A stretch of 64,000 bases of DNA, from assembly GCA_910577165.1 (NCBI GenBank), contig CAJTLX010000003.1, positions 96,036 through 160,035 on the forward strand, written 5' to 3'. The position numbers and the translations under genes are program-made. Source of the stretch: an uncultured Lachnospiraceae bacterium. Lineage in GTDB: Bacteria > Bacillota > Clostridia > Lachnospirales > Lachnospiraceae. This document shows positions 34,524 through 43,786 of the stretch, in pieces. Below the pieces are notes generated by a model. That model saw nothing but the letters and a program-made list of their open reading frames with translations. It was not told where the DNA came from and searched no databases. The first letter of the stretch is position 1; each line of letters begins with the position of its first letter.

Positions 34524-35729
34524 TTATTTTTTGCGAGTGCCGTCCTCCTTTAGGAAGAGTACTTTCTGAAAGTTCATCCGCTTTGCATATTTAGCATAGT
34601 CCTCGTCACAGAACTTCTCATCCGCCAGAAGAAGCTCTACCCGGCTATCCGTTTCCCGCATCGAAATTGCCAGCGCGATAGCTTCTTTGTCCTGTCCTTT
34701 TTCATAGACAATCAAATGGTTTTTCGCCTTGGGTTCCTCTAACAGATCCTGCCTTGCAAGTGCTGCCAAAAGCTGATTTACGATGATTGCCATACCGATG
34801 GCGGGCGCGTCCTTGCCAAATTGCCCGACAAGCGAATCGTATCTGCCTCCGGTTGCCACGGCATCCCCCGTTCCAAAGGTGTATGCCCTGAAAATAATCC
34901 CAGTATAATAATTAAATTTGCTCAACATTCCAAGATCAAAAGTAATATATTCCTCAAATCCGTATTCACACAAAAGCGCGTAGAGGGCTTCCAAGCGTTC
35001 AATTGCCGCAAGTGCGCGTGAATTGGAAATTTTTTCCTTAACATAGAGCAGGCGATCGAGTGTGCCAAAGAGTTCCGGCAGCTTTAAAATCACTTCCTTT
35101 AAATTATCCGGCAGATTCTTTCCGGAAATAATTTCCTCCACGCCAAACATATTTTTATTTTCAATTAACACGCGCAACATTTCAGCCTCATCCGGCGCGA
35201 TCCCGGCTTCCTCCATCAATCCGCGAAAGAAGTCCGCCTGCCCGATCTCCACCTGAAAACGCTTTAGTCCCGCATCTAAAAGACAGTCCACCGTAAGTGC
35301 GATCATTTCCGCGTCCGCCTCAACGGTGGCATCGTTGATTAGTTCCGCGCCAAGCTGTGCAACCTGTTTTAATTTTCCCTGATAACTTGTATTGTTTACA
35401 AAGGTATCCCCTATGTAACAAAAGCGCACGGGCAAATTTTCCTCACGATAATATTTTGCCATACAGCGCGCGATCGGTGGAGTCATATCCGGACGCAGCA
35501 CAAGCGTGTTGCCTTCGCGGTCAAAAAATTTATACATTTCATTGCTTGGCACCGTGCCGCGCTCCTTGTTAAATATATCAAAAAATTCGAACATCGGCGT
35601 TTCAATATCCCGAAATCCATATAGGTGAAGACGGTGTCGCAGACAATGTTCCAAAGTTAATTTTCTCTCACATTCCACATTGTAAATATCCCTTACTCCC
35701 TCCGGGGTATGCAATAATCTCTCATTCAT
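34524..35729 (-). CDS. hisZ: ATP phosphoribosyltransferase regulatory subunit
   Basis: HisZ forms a complex with short HisG and carries histidine feedback control. The 401-residue protein resembles histidyl-tRNA synthetase but lacks the tRNA-binding domain: TPEGVRDIY, the class II motif 2 region GNTLVLRPDMTPPIAR, and AVATGGRYDSLVGQFGKD. It is the first gene of the his operon, under the promoter at 35809-35837. Confidence 0.95.
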   Translation of the reverse strand: MNERLLHTPEGVRDIYNVECERKLTLEHCLRHRLHLYGFRDIETPMFEFFDIFNKERGTVPSNEMYKFFDREGNTLVLRPDMTPPIARCMAKYYREENLPVRFCYIGDTFVNNTSYQGKLKQVAQLGAELINDATVEADAEMIALTVDCLLDAGLKRFQVEIGQADFFRGLMEEAGIAPDEAEMLRVLIENKNMFGVEEIISGKNLPDNLKEVILKLPELFGTLDRLLYVKEKISNSRALAAIERLEALYALLCEYGFEEYITFDLGMLSKFNYYTGIIFRAYTFGTGDAVATGGRYDSLVGQFGKDAPAIGMAIIVNQLLAALARQDLLEEPKAKNHLIVYEKGQDKEAIALAISMRETDSRVELLLADEKFCDEDYAKYAKRMNFQKVLFLKEDGTRKK

Positions 35730-35770
35730 CCTGCCTGTCTCTCCCTCTCTCCGCTTAATTTTACTTTGTT

Positions 35771-35793
35771 ATAGTAAAGCGATACCTTACTAT
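35771..35793 (-). promoter_or_regulatory. Inverted repeat in the his operon leader
   Basis: ATAGTAA and TTACTAT with a nine-base spacer (the inner bases also partly pair) lie at about +10 to +32 of the his transcript. It is a candidate operator or a leader hairpin. No T-box features are seen. Confidence 0.5.
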
Positions 35794-35808
35794 CACAAGA
35801 ACGTAATC

Positions 35809-35837
35809 ATTATACTGAATGCTTTCCGATTTGTCAA
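35809..35837 (-). promoter_or_regulatory. Promoter of the his operon
   Basis: TTGACA (35832-35837), a 17-bp spacer and TATAAT (35809-35814) on the minus strand. The -35 box overlaps the recU stop codon. Confidence 0.82.
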
Positions 35838-36367
35838 GCCTGTCGTTCTTCCAAATCTTTTTTAATCATTTCTAAATAAGGGACATACATCCCATGATTT
35901 TCCCGAAAAAAATAGTCAGCATTAAGCTCGTCAAAACGAATGCTCTTTCGCCCGCCTTTCACCGCGCGCTCCGTATAGATCTCAAGTTCGCGCAGACGCA
36001 TATAATAATATTTATCTTGGCTTTTATAATAAATAATCAGGAAGGCAACCCCATCCTGAGCCTCAAACTCGTGCATAAACCGCACCTGATGTTCGTGGAC
36101 ATTTGCAAGGGCAAAGGTATCACAGGCACATTCCTTGGCGTCAAAGCAGACCGGAATTCCCTGAATAGCACCAATATAATCCACCGTACTTTTCTGGTCA
36201 AAATAAGCGAGAGTAATATGGCGGCTCTTTTTATCTATCTCAATCGGCGTGATGGGAGTCGGCACTTTCTGAATCAGTGCCAGTCCCCGATCGCGGTATT
36301 TCTCATTGGTCAGATTGATCATTTCTTCCAACATTGAACCGCGCAGACCGCGCGAATTCCAAGCCAT
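35834..36367 (-). CDS. recU: Holliday junction resolvase RecU
   Basis: RecU cuts Holliday junctions during recombination and chromosome segregation in Firmicutes. The 177-residue protein has RGSMLEEMINLTNEKYRDRG at the start. The nuclease core follows: STVDYIGAIQGIPVCFDAKE with acidic and Lys catalytic residues, then NVHEHQVRFMHEF and GGRKSIRFDEL near the end. I use the ATG at 36367, preceded by GGGGGAGGGG. Here it is not next to a penicillin-binding protein gene as in Bacillus. Confidence 0.9.
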   Translation of the reverse strand: MAWNSRGLRGSMLEEMINLTNEKYRDRGLALIQKVPTPITPIEIDKKSRHITLAYFDQKSTVDYIGAIQGIPVCFDAKECACDTFALANVHEHQVRFMHEFEAQDGVAFLIIYYKSQDKYYYMRLRELEIYTERAVKGGRKSIRFDELNADYFFRENHGMYVPYLEMIKKDLEERQA

Positions 36368-36462
36368 TTTCCCCTCCCCCTTTCTTTCTCCGCACACCTA
36401 TAATTTTGTTTAAGGGCTTATCCTAGTCAAAAATTGCATTATCACCAAAGCAAAATTATCAT

Positions 36463-37563
36463 TTACTCACACTTATTGAAGTGGAAGTCCTCCTCTTTTG
36501 CGATAAATCCCAGTCTCTCTTTTACTTTCTGAAACGTTTCCGGCTCTTTTGCGGTGATCTCTCTTTCTGACATATAGGAAAATTTTCCCATTTGATCTTG
36601 TTCCTTGGAAAAGATAAGCCTTTTCGCGTGCAAAAGCTGGGATTTGACCCGGTATTGTCTGCTCAGTGCAAGCCCCGCCGCATCTGAATATTTGATATCG
36701 CCCAAAATACTATGTCCGTTTCCCGCCAAATGTGCACGGATCTGATGTGTTTTTCCGGTAAATAATTCTACTTCCAGATAGGTGCAGCCATTTTTTATTT
36801 CAATTGGGCGATAGGCTGTCCGGACAAAACTTCCTTCCTCCCCTTCCTGCAGAACAGAAAAAACTTGCACCCGGTTTTCCTTCGCGTCTTTTTTTAGATA
36901 GCCCTCTAACCGTGCGGGCTGTGTGATTTCTCCCACCGCAATACAGGTGTAATATTTATGCAAAGTGCGCGCATTAAATGCTCCGGATAAAAATTGCAGC
37001 CCGGCAAGTGTTTTTCCCGCGGCGACAATCCCGCTGGTATTGCGGTCAAGTCGGTTGCAGATTCCCGGACGAAAAATTAAAAGTTCCTTTGGGGTGATCT
37101 TTCCCGTGCGAAGTAGATACGAGAGCATCCATTCATTCAGGGAAAAATCCTCTCTGGAAGCTTTCTGCACCAGCCATCCAACCGGCTTATTTAAAAAGAG
37201 AAGATCCTCATCCTCGTACAAAATCTCCGGCTGATTTTTGGCATTTGCCGAGAATTTTCCTTTTTTTTCCAATTCTTCAATTTTTGCGATTGCCCCTTCT
37301 CTTCTCCCCTCCTCCCTATATTCAGACAATTCAAAAAATGCTGCCCCGCCAAAATTTCTTATTGTCTCATCACGAAAAAACAGGCGGATGGAATCGCCCT
37401 CTGCCAGTTTTTCCTTTCCTCCCGCCCTTTTCCCATTCAATGTAATATTTTCCTTTCGCAGCATTTTATAAAAAAAACTATCCGGTGCTTCTCTTAGATA
37501 TTTTCGAAGCAGTTTTAACAGTGTTCCGCCTTCCTCGCGCTTTGAGACTTTGATTTCCTTCAT
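36463..37563 (-). CDS. RluA-family RNA pseudouridine synthase
   Basis: It converts uridine to pseudouridine in ribosomal or transfer RNA. An N-terminal S4 RNA-binding domain (residues 12-65, MLRKENITLNGKRAGGKEKL) precedes the catalytic domain with the active-site Asp in GICNRLDRNTSGIV and the supporting KYYTCIAVGE, LFTGKTHQIRAHLA and RLIFSK motifs. Length (366) is a little above average because of a linker at residues 75-110. It is of the RluC/RluD group; the exact target base is not known. Confidence 0.9.
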   Translation of the reverse strand: MKEIKVSKREEGGTLLKLLRKYLREAPDSFFYKMLRKENITLNGKRAGGKEKLAEGDSIRLFFRDETIRNFGGAAFFELSEYREEGRREGAIAKIEELEKKGKFSANAKNQPEILYEDEDLLFLNKPVGWLVQKASREDFSLNEWMLSYLLRTGKITPKELLIFRPGICNRLDRNTSGIVAAGKTLAGLQFLSGAFNARTLHKYYTCIAVGEITQPARLEGYLKKDAKENRVQVFSVLQEGEEGSFVRTAYRPIEIKNGCTYLEVELFTGKTHQIRAHLAGNGHSILGDIKYSDAAGLALSRQYRVKSQLLHAKRLIFSKEQDQMGKFSYMSEREITAKEPETFQKVKERLGFIAKEEDFHFNKCE

Positions 37564-37646
37564 TTTTTCTCCTTATTTCTACTGGTCTAAGTAAGATTAT
37601 CTCTAATCCCCTGGCAGGAAATTCCCACTTCTAAAATGGTAATGTG

Positions 37647-38219
37647 TCATGCCATCAATGATTTTAAGTACGCCGTCAATTCCTTTGGGATTTCCTCCGC
37701 GGGGGCTGTGTGCGCCACACGCTCTAAAAAATTTTTCTCCTCCGCCGTCACATAAAGTTTTTTTAAGAGCATACGCTTTTTTAGTTCCTCCCGCAAATAT
37801 TTTTCAATATAGCGAAGATCTTCTTTTTCCCTTCCGGCAAGGCAGAGAATTTCATCCTGTTTAATTACGAGAAATGCAAGAAACATCACCTTATCCGGCG
37901 AGGTAAAAACCATATCCGTATACATCACATCCGCGTCGGATAGAAGCGATTTTACCTTCTCCACCCGCTCAGTTTCTACAGAGCGATACGGAAAAAGCAC
38001 AATTACGCCAACTAGGGCTTTCGCTGCAGGGAGTACCATTAAAACGGCAATCACCGTAAAAATATTGGTTTTCTCAAATTTATTTAAACAGAGTCCGAGA
38101 ACAAAGATTGCAATACCAATAAACACGTAGAGCAGAGTCTTTTTGATGCGGTACTTTTTTTGTGAATCCAGATAGCCCATCTCGCCACACACTGGACGTT
38201 TCCCTTTCTTTTCTTTCAT
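37647..38219 (-). CDS. Hypothetical membrane protein
   Basis: A 190-residue protein of unknown family. Two adjacent transmembrane helices (LYVFIGIAIFVLGLCL, about 30-46; and FTVIAVLMVLPAAKALVGVI, about 54-76) are followed by a soluble C-terminal domain of about 110 residues with mixed alpha/beta character (DADVMYTDMVFTSPDK, DEILCLAGREKEDLRYIEKY). It lies between two pseudouridine synthase genes on the same strand. Nothing points to a function. Confidence 0.6.
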   Translation of the reverse strand: MKEKKGKRPVCGEMGYLDSQKKYRIKKTLLYVFIGIAIFVLGLCLNKFEKTNIFTVIAVLMVLPAAKALVGVIVLFPYRSVETERVEKVKSLLSDADVMYTDMVFTSPDKVMFLAFLVIKQDEILCLAGREKEDLRYIEKYLREELKKRMLLKKLYVTAEEKNFLERVAHTAPAEEIPKELTAYLKSLMA

Positions 38220-38307
38220 CTTTTTTCCTTTCCCGATTTGTTATATATAGATGGCAATTAATTATTGCTAGGGATATCGTACAAAAAATTAAACCACAAC
38301 AAAATTT

Positions 38308-39810
38308 TTATGCAGGAAACCCGAAATCCCGGTAATCATTGATAAAATAATCTGCCATGGCACGCTTTTTTTCTTCTGCCTCCTTGGAATATAGATCCTG
38401 CACTGCGCAGACACGCATTCCTGCTGCCTTGCCCGCCGTAATCCCCTTGCAGATATCTTCAAACACCAGACAGTCCTCCGGCAAAATGTCCAAAGTTTTT
38501 GCCACATACAAATAAATATCCGGAGCAGGTTTGCCCGCCCCCACCTCACAGGCGGTATGCACCTCGTCAAAATACTGCTCCACGCCAAGCGCGTTTAGTA
38601 CGGTATGTACCAATTCATAGGAATTGCTGGTTGCGATCCCCATGCGTATGTCATGAGCCTTCAAGTACTTTAAAAATCCAAGTGCGCCGGGTTTTAAGAA
38701 AACCTTTGTTGCATATTTTTCCCCCGCCATCCGGTTCCAACTTGCTTTCATCTCCTCGATATTCTCCGTAATCTGCGGAAAATGGGACTGAAAATAATTT
38801 GCTGTCTCAGAAAAACTCATCCCTTCAATCTGTTCCTGCAATCCCTCCGGAAGGGAAATGCCAAAGCGTCCAAGATACTCAATATCAATCTCTTTCCACA
38901 TCCACATGGAGTCCACCAAAGTTCCGTCAAGGTCAAAGAGAACTCCTTTTACCTGGTTCATCATCGTTTCAAGATCTATTGTCATTTCCTTTTCTGGTTT
39001 ACCAGAAAGAATTTCCAAGTATGATTTTTCCTGTTCCATGCTCTCTTTATCCTCCCCATCATGCAAAAACTGCTTTTGGGAAGCACCAATTCCGGCAAGT
39101 GCTAAGAGCTTTTCAATCTCCTTTTCGGTCAACTCCCTTGACTGTCCTGGGGATAAATTTTCATCCAGATAAAGTGAACCCATCCGCAGACGTTTTAAGT
39201 AGATCACCTCTGCACCAACTGCTTCAAACATCCGCTTGACCTGATGGAATTTTCCCTCCTGCACAGTTACTTCCACTTCCGAGATCTCCCCGGTCTTTTT
39301 TATTTTAAGCTTTGCCGGAAGTGCGGTAAACTCCCCACAAAAAATTCCCTCTGCAAATCGCCTAATCTCTTCCTCCCCGACTTTTCCAACTACCTTTGCA
39401 TAGTAGGTTTTGTCCACATGATATTTTGGCGAGAGCAATCGATGTGCCAGGGTTCCGTTATTGGTCAGCAAAAGAAGTCCCTCGGTATCCTTATCTAACC
39501 GCCCGACCGGAAAAAGATCTTTGCGCTTTGTTTCTTCTAACAGGGAAAACACGGTGCGCTGATGCTTATCCTTTGTTGCGGTAAGCACGCCGGCAGGTTT
39601 GTAAAGCATGATATATTCCATTTTGGTATAGTTAATTTTCATCCCGTCAAAAGTCACAAGATCTTTAGAGAGTACTTTAAAACCGACATCGCGCACGATT
39701 TGCTGATTCACCGCCACGCGCCCTTTTCGGATATACAGTTTTACTTCGCTTCGCGTACCCACTTTCATATCCGCCAAATATTTATCCAGCCGCAATTCTT
39801 TTTCCGCCAA
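38308..39810 (-). CDS. RsuA/RluB-type pseudouridine synthase fused to a HAD phosphatase
   Basis: Two enzymes are joined in one 500-residue frame. Residues 1-240 are a full pseudouridine synthase: S4 domain (LDKYLADMKVGTRSEVKLYI), then YKPAGVLTATKD, catalytic Asp in PVGRLDKDTEGLLLLTNNG, and GKFHQVKRMFEAVG. After a charged linker (about 245-285), residues 288-500 are a HAD hydrolase of the beta-phosphoglucomutase-like class: nucleophile Asp in GVLFDLDGTLVDS, Thr/Ser in IATSNS, Lys in GAGKPAPDIYL, acids in VFEDICKGITAG. All key residues are present. The frame reads through the linker without a stop. Confidence 0.88.
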   Translation of the reverse strand: MAEKELRLDKYLADMKVGTRSEVKLYIRKGRVAVNQQIVRDVGFKVLSKDLVTFDGMKINYTKMEYIMLYKPAGVLTATKDKHQRTVFSLLEETKRKDLFPVGRLDKDTEGLLLLTNNGTLAHRLLSPKYHVDKTYYAKVVGKVGEEEIRRFAEGIFCGEFTALPAKLKIKKTGEISEVEVTVQEGKFHQVKRMFEAVGAEVIYLKRLRMGSLYLDENLSPGQSRELTEKEIEKLLALAGIGASQKQFLHDGEDKESMEQEKSYLEILSGKPEKEMTIDLETMMNQVKGVLFDLDGTLVDSMWMWKEIDIEYLGRFGISLPEGLQEQIEGMSFSETANYFQSHFPQITENIEEMKASWNRMAGEKYATKVFLKPGALGFLKYLKAHDIRMGIATSNSYELVHTVLNALGVEQYFDEVHTACEVGAGKPAPDIYLYVAKTLDILPEDCLVFEDICKGITAGKAAGMRVCAVQDLYSKEAEEKKRAMADYFINDYRDFGFPA

Positions 39811-39864
39811 AGTTTTTCCTCCATTTATTTAATTTCTATTTTTTTACATTTATAAATTTTCGTT

Positions 39865-41259
39865 CTACTGCATTCGCCATCCGGGCAAATACTTATTTTT
39901 CAATCGTCCACCGCTGTATTTTGCCCAGCCAAGCGGATAACCCCCCGCACAGACCAGCACATAGCCATCGGCAAATATTTTGTCCACCTCGATTGTCTCG
40001 CATTTTAAATACCGGATCACATCCGCCTCCTTTGGTGAATAGACCCATGGGTATTCCTCTTTTTTTAATGCCATCGCCAGAGCCTGACTCGGCTCAAAGC
40101 GTCCCTTTTTCTCCTCCCCAAGCAAAAGTCCCTGGCGCAGAAGGCGCAGACCGGACAAGTCCGGCAATTCTTGCGGAAGCAGATAAAGTTTTTTCTCGCG
40201 CTCCATAATCTGTGAAAAATCCACAGGAAAAGAGAGCATCTTCAAAAATTCTTCCGCCTCGACGGAAAGTTTGGCGGGAGTAAACTGAGCGGATCGATAT
40301 GTATTTTGTTCGTTTTCTCCCTCTCTTTTTCGGAAAAGCGCGATAAAATGCCCCTCCCCCGAAATTTTATGCGGCCAAAGGCGCAGCGTGCGTGTTAATT
40401 CCTCCCGGTAATTTCCGTTTTCTATCCAGTCCGGTCTCCCGGAACAAAAACCGCTATAGGAAATCTCTGCTGGATGCTTTTCAGGTAACGCGGGCAAAAG
40501 TTCCATCTCATCAAAATGATCCAGGACAAACTGCACCATCCCCTCGTCTTCTTTTGGCGAGAATGTACAGGTGGAGTACAAAAGCATTCCTCCCGGACGC
40601 AACATTTTGACCGCCTCCGGCAGGATCTGTTTTTGCAATTCATTGTAGTAATTTGTCCCGTACTGCTCCCAGTTTTTCATTATCGCCGGGCTTTTGCGAA
40701 ACATTCCCTCACCGGAACAGGGAGCATCCACCAAGATCTTATCAAAATAGCCGCCGAAACGCTCCGCTAATTTCGTCGGTGCCTCACTTAAAACAACCGC
40801 ATTTTTCACACCGAAAAGTTCAATATTTTTTAGCAATGCTTTCGCCCTGGAATTGCTGATATCGTTTGCAATCAGGATGCCGGAACCGGAAAGTTTTGCA
40901 GCAAGTTCTGTACTCTTGCCGCCAGGTGCCGCGCACAGATCGAGAACGCGCTCGCCCGGTGATACCGGAAGGAGGCTTGCGGGAGTCATCGCGCTTGGCT
41001 CCTGCAAATAATACAGTCCTGCAAAATAAAATGGATGCTTTGCGGGGGAGATCCCCTCCGGATAGAAATATCCGTTTGCAATCCAGGGGATGCGCGCAAG
41101 CGAATACGGCGCGATCTCAGAAAAATGTTCTGCGGACAGTTTTAGAGTATTAACACGCAGTCCGCTCCTGCATGGCTCGTCAAAGCAACGCAGATACTCC
41201 TCATACTCGCTGCCAAGCTGCTCTTTCATCCGCCTTTCATATTCTGCTGGAAACTGCAT
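39865..41259 (-). CDS. rsmF: RsmB/NOP-family 16S rRNA (cytosine-C5) methyltransferase
   Basis: It methylates cytosine in rRNA with S-adenosylmethionine. The 464-residue protein has the SAM site VLDLCAAPGGKSTELAAKL, then LVDAPCSGEGMFRK and the catalytic Cys in YSTCTFSPKEDEGMV. The C-terminal part (about 320-464) is the RsmF/YebU-type extension with a PUA-like fold. The family is certain. The symbol rsmF rests on that C-terminal domain and is less sure. Confidence 0.88.
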   Translation of the reverse strand: MQFPAEYERRMKEQLGSEYEEYLRCFDEPCRSGLRVNTLKLSAEHFSEIAPYSLARIPWIANGYFYPEGISPAKHPFYFAGLYYLQEPSAMTPASLLPVSPGERVLDLCAAPGGKSTELAAKLSGSGILIANDISNSRAKALLKNIELFGVKNAVVLSEAPTKLAERFGGYFDKILVDAPCSGEGMFRKSPAIMKNWEQYGTNYYNELQKQILPEAVKMLRPGGMLLYSTCTFSPKEDEGMVQFVLDHFDEMELLPALPEKHPAEISYSGFCSGRPDWIENGNYREELTRTLRLWPHKISGEGHFIALFRKREGENEQNTYRSAQFTPAKLSVEAEEFLKMLSFPVDFSQIMEREKKLYLLPQELPDLSGLRLLRQGLLLGEEKKGRFEPSQALAMALKKEEYPWVYSPKEADVIRYLKCETIEVDKIFADGYVLVCAGGYPLGWAKYSGGRLKNKYLPGWRMQ

Positions 41260-41397
41260 TCCCCTCTCCTCCTTCTCCTTGTAAAATATTTAAGTTCACG
41301 AACACCTCCGGCGTTTCCGGGGCGTGATAGCCAGCAAAGCTAACCAGTCCCTTGTTGATAATTTTTTTGTTATGTCACGGGATAAAGGGAGGTTAAT

Positions 41398-42201
41398 TTA
41401 CCTGAGGCTCTGCGCCTGATACCCCTCTGAAATCACATCCAGCTCACGGTTAAATTTTTGAAGTAAATCCATATCTTCCATATTATAAATCCGGAAAAAT
41501 TCATCCTGAATCTTTACCACCTCACGCTTGTTTGCCACTTTGTAGAGATTTTGAATATTGTTTAGGATATCCGAGATAATATTCGCTTTTATCTGGAAAG
41601 AATTCTGCGCGTCCATAATCTCATCCCGCACGGAGGACATCTCTTTATCTAAAATCACAATGGTTTCTGCGGAATTGTGTAGCCGCTCGCGCAGCCGTTC
41701 CGGCATATGTTCCTTATATTTATACTGGAGGGAATGCTCCACTGTCGCCCAGAAGTCCATGGCAAGAGTTCGAATTTGAATCTCCACCGGGATCGTCTTT
41801 GGACCTTTAACTGTCTCCACCGAATACCACACAATAATATGATAGCTGCGATACCCGCTGTCCTTTTGGTGGGAGATATAATCTTTTTCGCTCTTGATTT
41901 TCATATCGCGACGCTTTTTAATTAGCTGTGCCACCTTGTAAATATCCTCGACAAACTGGCAGATAATGCGAATCCCCGCGATATCCTCAATCTGCTTTTC
42001 AATATCGTCCACGGCAATCCCTTTTTTCTGTGTCTTTTCCAAAATGCTTGAGATCGTCTTTACCCGCCCCGTCACCTGCTCAATCGGCGAATATTCTCCC
42101 GCCCTGCGGTACTCCCCGATCATATGATTAAATTTTACCTTCAGCTCTTCCACTGCAAGAGTATACGGCTCTAAAATTTCTCTCCATAATTGAATTTGCA
42201 T
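41398..42201 (-). CDS. Small alarmone synthetase (RelQ/YjbM type)
   Basis: It makes (p)ppGpp from GTP/GDP and ATP. The 267-residue protein contains only the synthetase domain: GRVKTISSILEKTQKKGI, DIAGIRIICQFVEDIY, the G-loop region with SGYRSYHIIVWY, and the catalytic EIQIRTLAMDFWATVEHSL. No hydrolase or TGS/ACT domains are present. Length is slightly above RelQ because of a C-terminal helix. The ATG at 42201 follows AAATGGGG; a GTG at 42234 is in frame but less likely. Confidence 0.93.
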   Translation of the reverse strand: MQIQLWREILEPYTLAVEELKVKFNHMIGEYRRAGEYSPIEQVTGRVKTISSILEKTQKKGIAVDDIEKQIEDIAGIRIICQFVEDIYKVAQLIKKRRDMKIKSEKDYISHQKDSGYRSYHIIVWYSVETVKGPKTIPVEIQIRTLAMDFWATVEHSLQYKYKEHMPERLRERLHNSAETIVILDKEMSSVRDEIMDAQNSFQIKANIISDILNNIQNLYKVANKREVVKIQDEFFRIYNMEDMDLLQKFNRELDVISEGYQAQSLR

Positions 42202-42312
42202 AAAAACCCCATTTCTGTGCACCTTCTCCTGCACATTTTAATTTCTTTTTCATTTATAATTAAATTATCACCAGAGATCACCGTTCCCCCAAACGGTCAA
42301 ACCCTCTTTCCC

Positions 42313-43764
42313 TTATGGCTGTGTACCCGGTGTCGGCATTTTCTCTTCGTCAGAAACCTTCGGGAACAAAAATTCCTGCCACAGCGCGCGATTTTGTCCT
42401 AGATCTGCTACTAACGCCGCCTGACCGCGAATAATGCTGGTAGTATAACTTCCCTCCGCAGGGATTCGATAAGAAGAAAAGATGGCGGCGGGCATAGCTA
42501 AAAATAAGTTTAGGTATTCGCTGCAATCCTTTCCTGTAATATCCGTGGTCAACATCTTAAACCCTTCTGTTAAAACACGGGAAAGTTCCGTTATACTCCG
42601 GCTGCGGTTCTGCTCATAAAGTGCCATAATTAGACGCTTACAGCGCGCAGTGCGCCCGATATCATTGTATTCGTTCTGCGCTGTTCCGACATGACGGATG
42701 CGGCAGTAGCCAAGTGCCTGATCGCCGTTTAAATGATTTTCCCCATTTACCATCACCCGGTTTTCTGGCTGTGAAATATAATTTGTCTTATTCAGATAGT
42801 CCGCCTCTTTTGCGGTAAGATCTATTGTTACACCGCCGACCGCATCAATAAAGGAGCGAAATTTCTCATAGGAAAATAATAGATACCCGTCCGGGCGAAT
42901 GCCAAGACTTCGTTCAACTGTATCGTAAACTAAACCTATTCCACCTCTGGCATAGGCAAAACAAATTTTGTCCTCCCCCCTCCCCGGCATGGAAACAAAG
43001 AGGTCGCGCAAAATGGTAGTTAACTTTATTTCACCGGAACTTGCATTTATTGTTACCATTAAAATCAAATCGGAACAAGCCTCCTTATCCTCCCCGGCTT
43101 CGTCCATTCCAAGCACCAGAAAATGATGGAGAATCTCTTGTTTTTCCGGCTCTTTCGGCGGATCGGTAGGCGATGGCTCAGGAGGTGTGGTAAGATTGGG
43201 GGGTGACTCTTCCCCCGGAACGTTTTCAGCAAAAGAAGGCAAAAGGAATTGGATTCCCTTTGCCACTTTCCCACTTTCCTCTGGCATATATGTGGTATGA
43301 TCTGCAAATAATCGGCCAATGCCGTGCGAGATAAGAAAATTTCTTCCAGGCTCCGAGAGAAAAAGGATAAAAAGCCCTGCCACAAACACCCCCGCAGTAA
43401 TCAGAGTTGGCATAAGCCATGCTGGCTTTTTTTGCACGGTTTCCCTCTGTTTTAATTCCTCCAAAACCTCGTATTCCATGCCGACCTGAGAGGCAAGCTG
43501 ATTGCTGATATTTTCAATGACATCATCACCGACTTCTTTTTCCATGGGTACTTCGTCCACATAGATACTGCTCGTGTCAATCTGCGGGAGAGTTTCTTCC
43601 TCCACATCCTCCCCGATCGTCAGGATGGACGTATTTTGATCCCCCGTATCAATATCGATCGCTTCATTTTCATACGCCGAGGACGCTAACACCTTTTCCA
43701 GATTTTTTAAGAATCCTTCATCCCTCGTCGGATCAAAATCATCCGGATATTCATTTTTCTCCAT
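42313..43764 (-). CDS. LytR-CpsA-Psr (LCP) family wall polymer transferase
   Basis: LCP proteins attach wall teichoic acid or polysaccharides to peptidoglycan. This 483-residue protein has an acidic cytoplasmic N-terminus (1-110), a membrane helix (WLMPTLITAGVFVAGLFILF), a Pro/Glu-rich linker, and the extracellular LCP domain (LVLGMDEAGEDKEACSDLILM, TTILRDLFVSMPGRG, NGENHLNGDQALGYCRIRH, DIGRTARCKRLI) with the catalytic Asp/Arg residues. It ends near the wall-facing EGSYTTSI region. It follows a second LCP gene by 22 bp. Confidence 0.92.
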   Translation of the reverse strand: MEKNEYPDDFDPTRDEGFLKNLEKVLASSAYENEAIDIDTGDQNTSILTIGEDVEEETLPQIDTSSIYVDEVPMEKEVGDDVIENISNQLASQVGMEYEVLEELKQRETVQKKPAWLMPTLITAGVFVAGLFILFLSEPGRNFLISHGIGRLFADHTTYMPEESGKVAKGIQFLLPSFAENVPGEESPPNLTTPPEPSPTDPPKEPEKQEILHHFLVLGMDEAGEDKEACSDLILMVTINASSGEIKLTTILRDLFVSMPGRGEDKICFAYARGGIGLVYDTVERSLGIRPDGYLLFSYEKFRSFIDAVGGVTIDLTAKEADYLNKTNYISQPENRVMVNGENHLNGDQALGYCRIRHVGTAQNEYNDIGRTARCKRLIMALYEQNRSRSITELSRVLTEGFKMLTTDITGKDCSEYLNLFLAMPAAIFSSYRIPAEGSYTTSIIRGQAALVADLGQNRALWQEFLFPKVSDEEKMPTPGTQP

Positions 43765-43786
43765 AATTGCTCCTCCGCTAATTGAT

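Noticed and set aside
35730..35802. T-box riboswitch before hisZ
   Set aside because: The leader is only about 70 nt and has neither the T-box core sequence nor a terminator/antiterminator pair.
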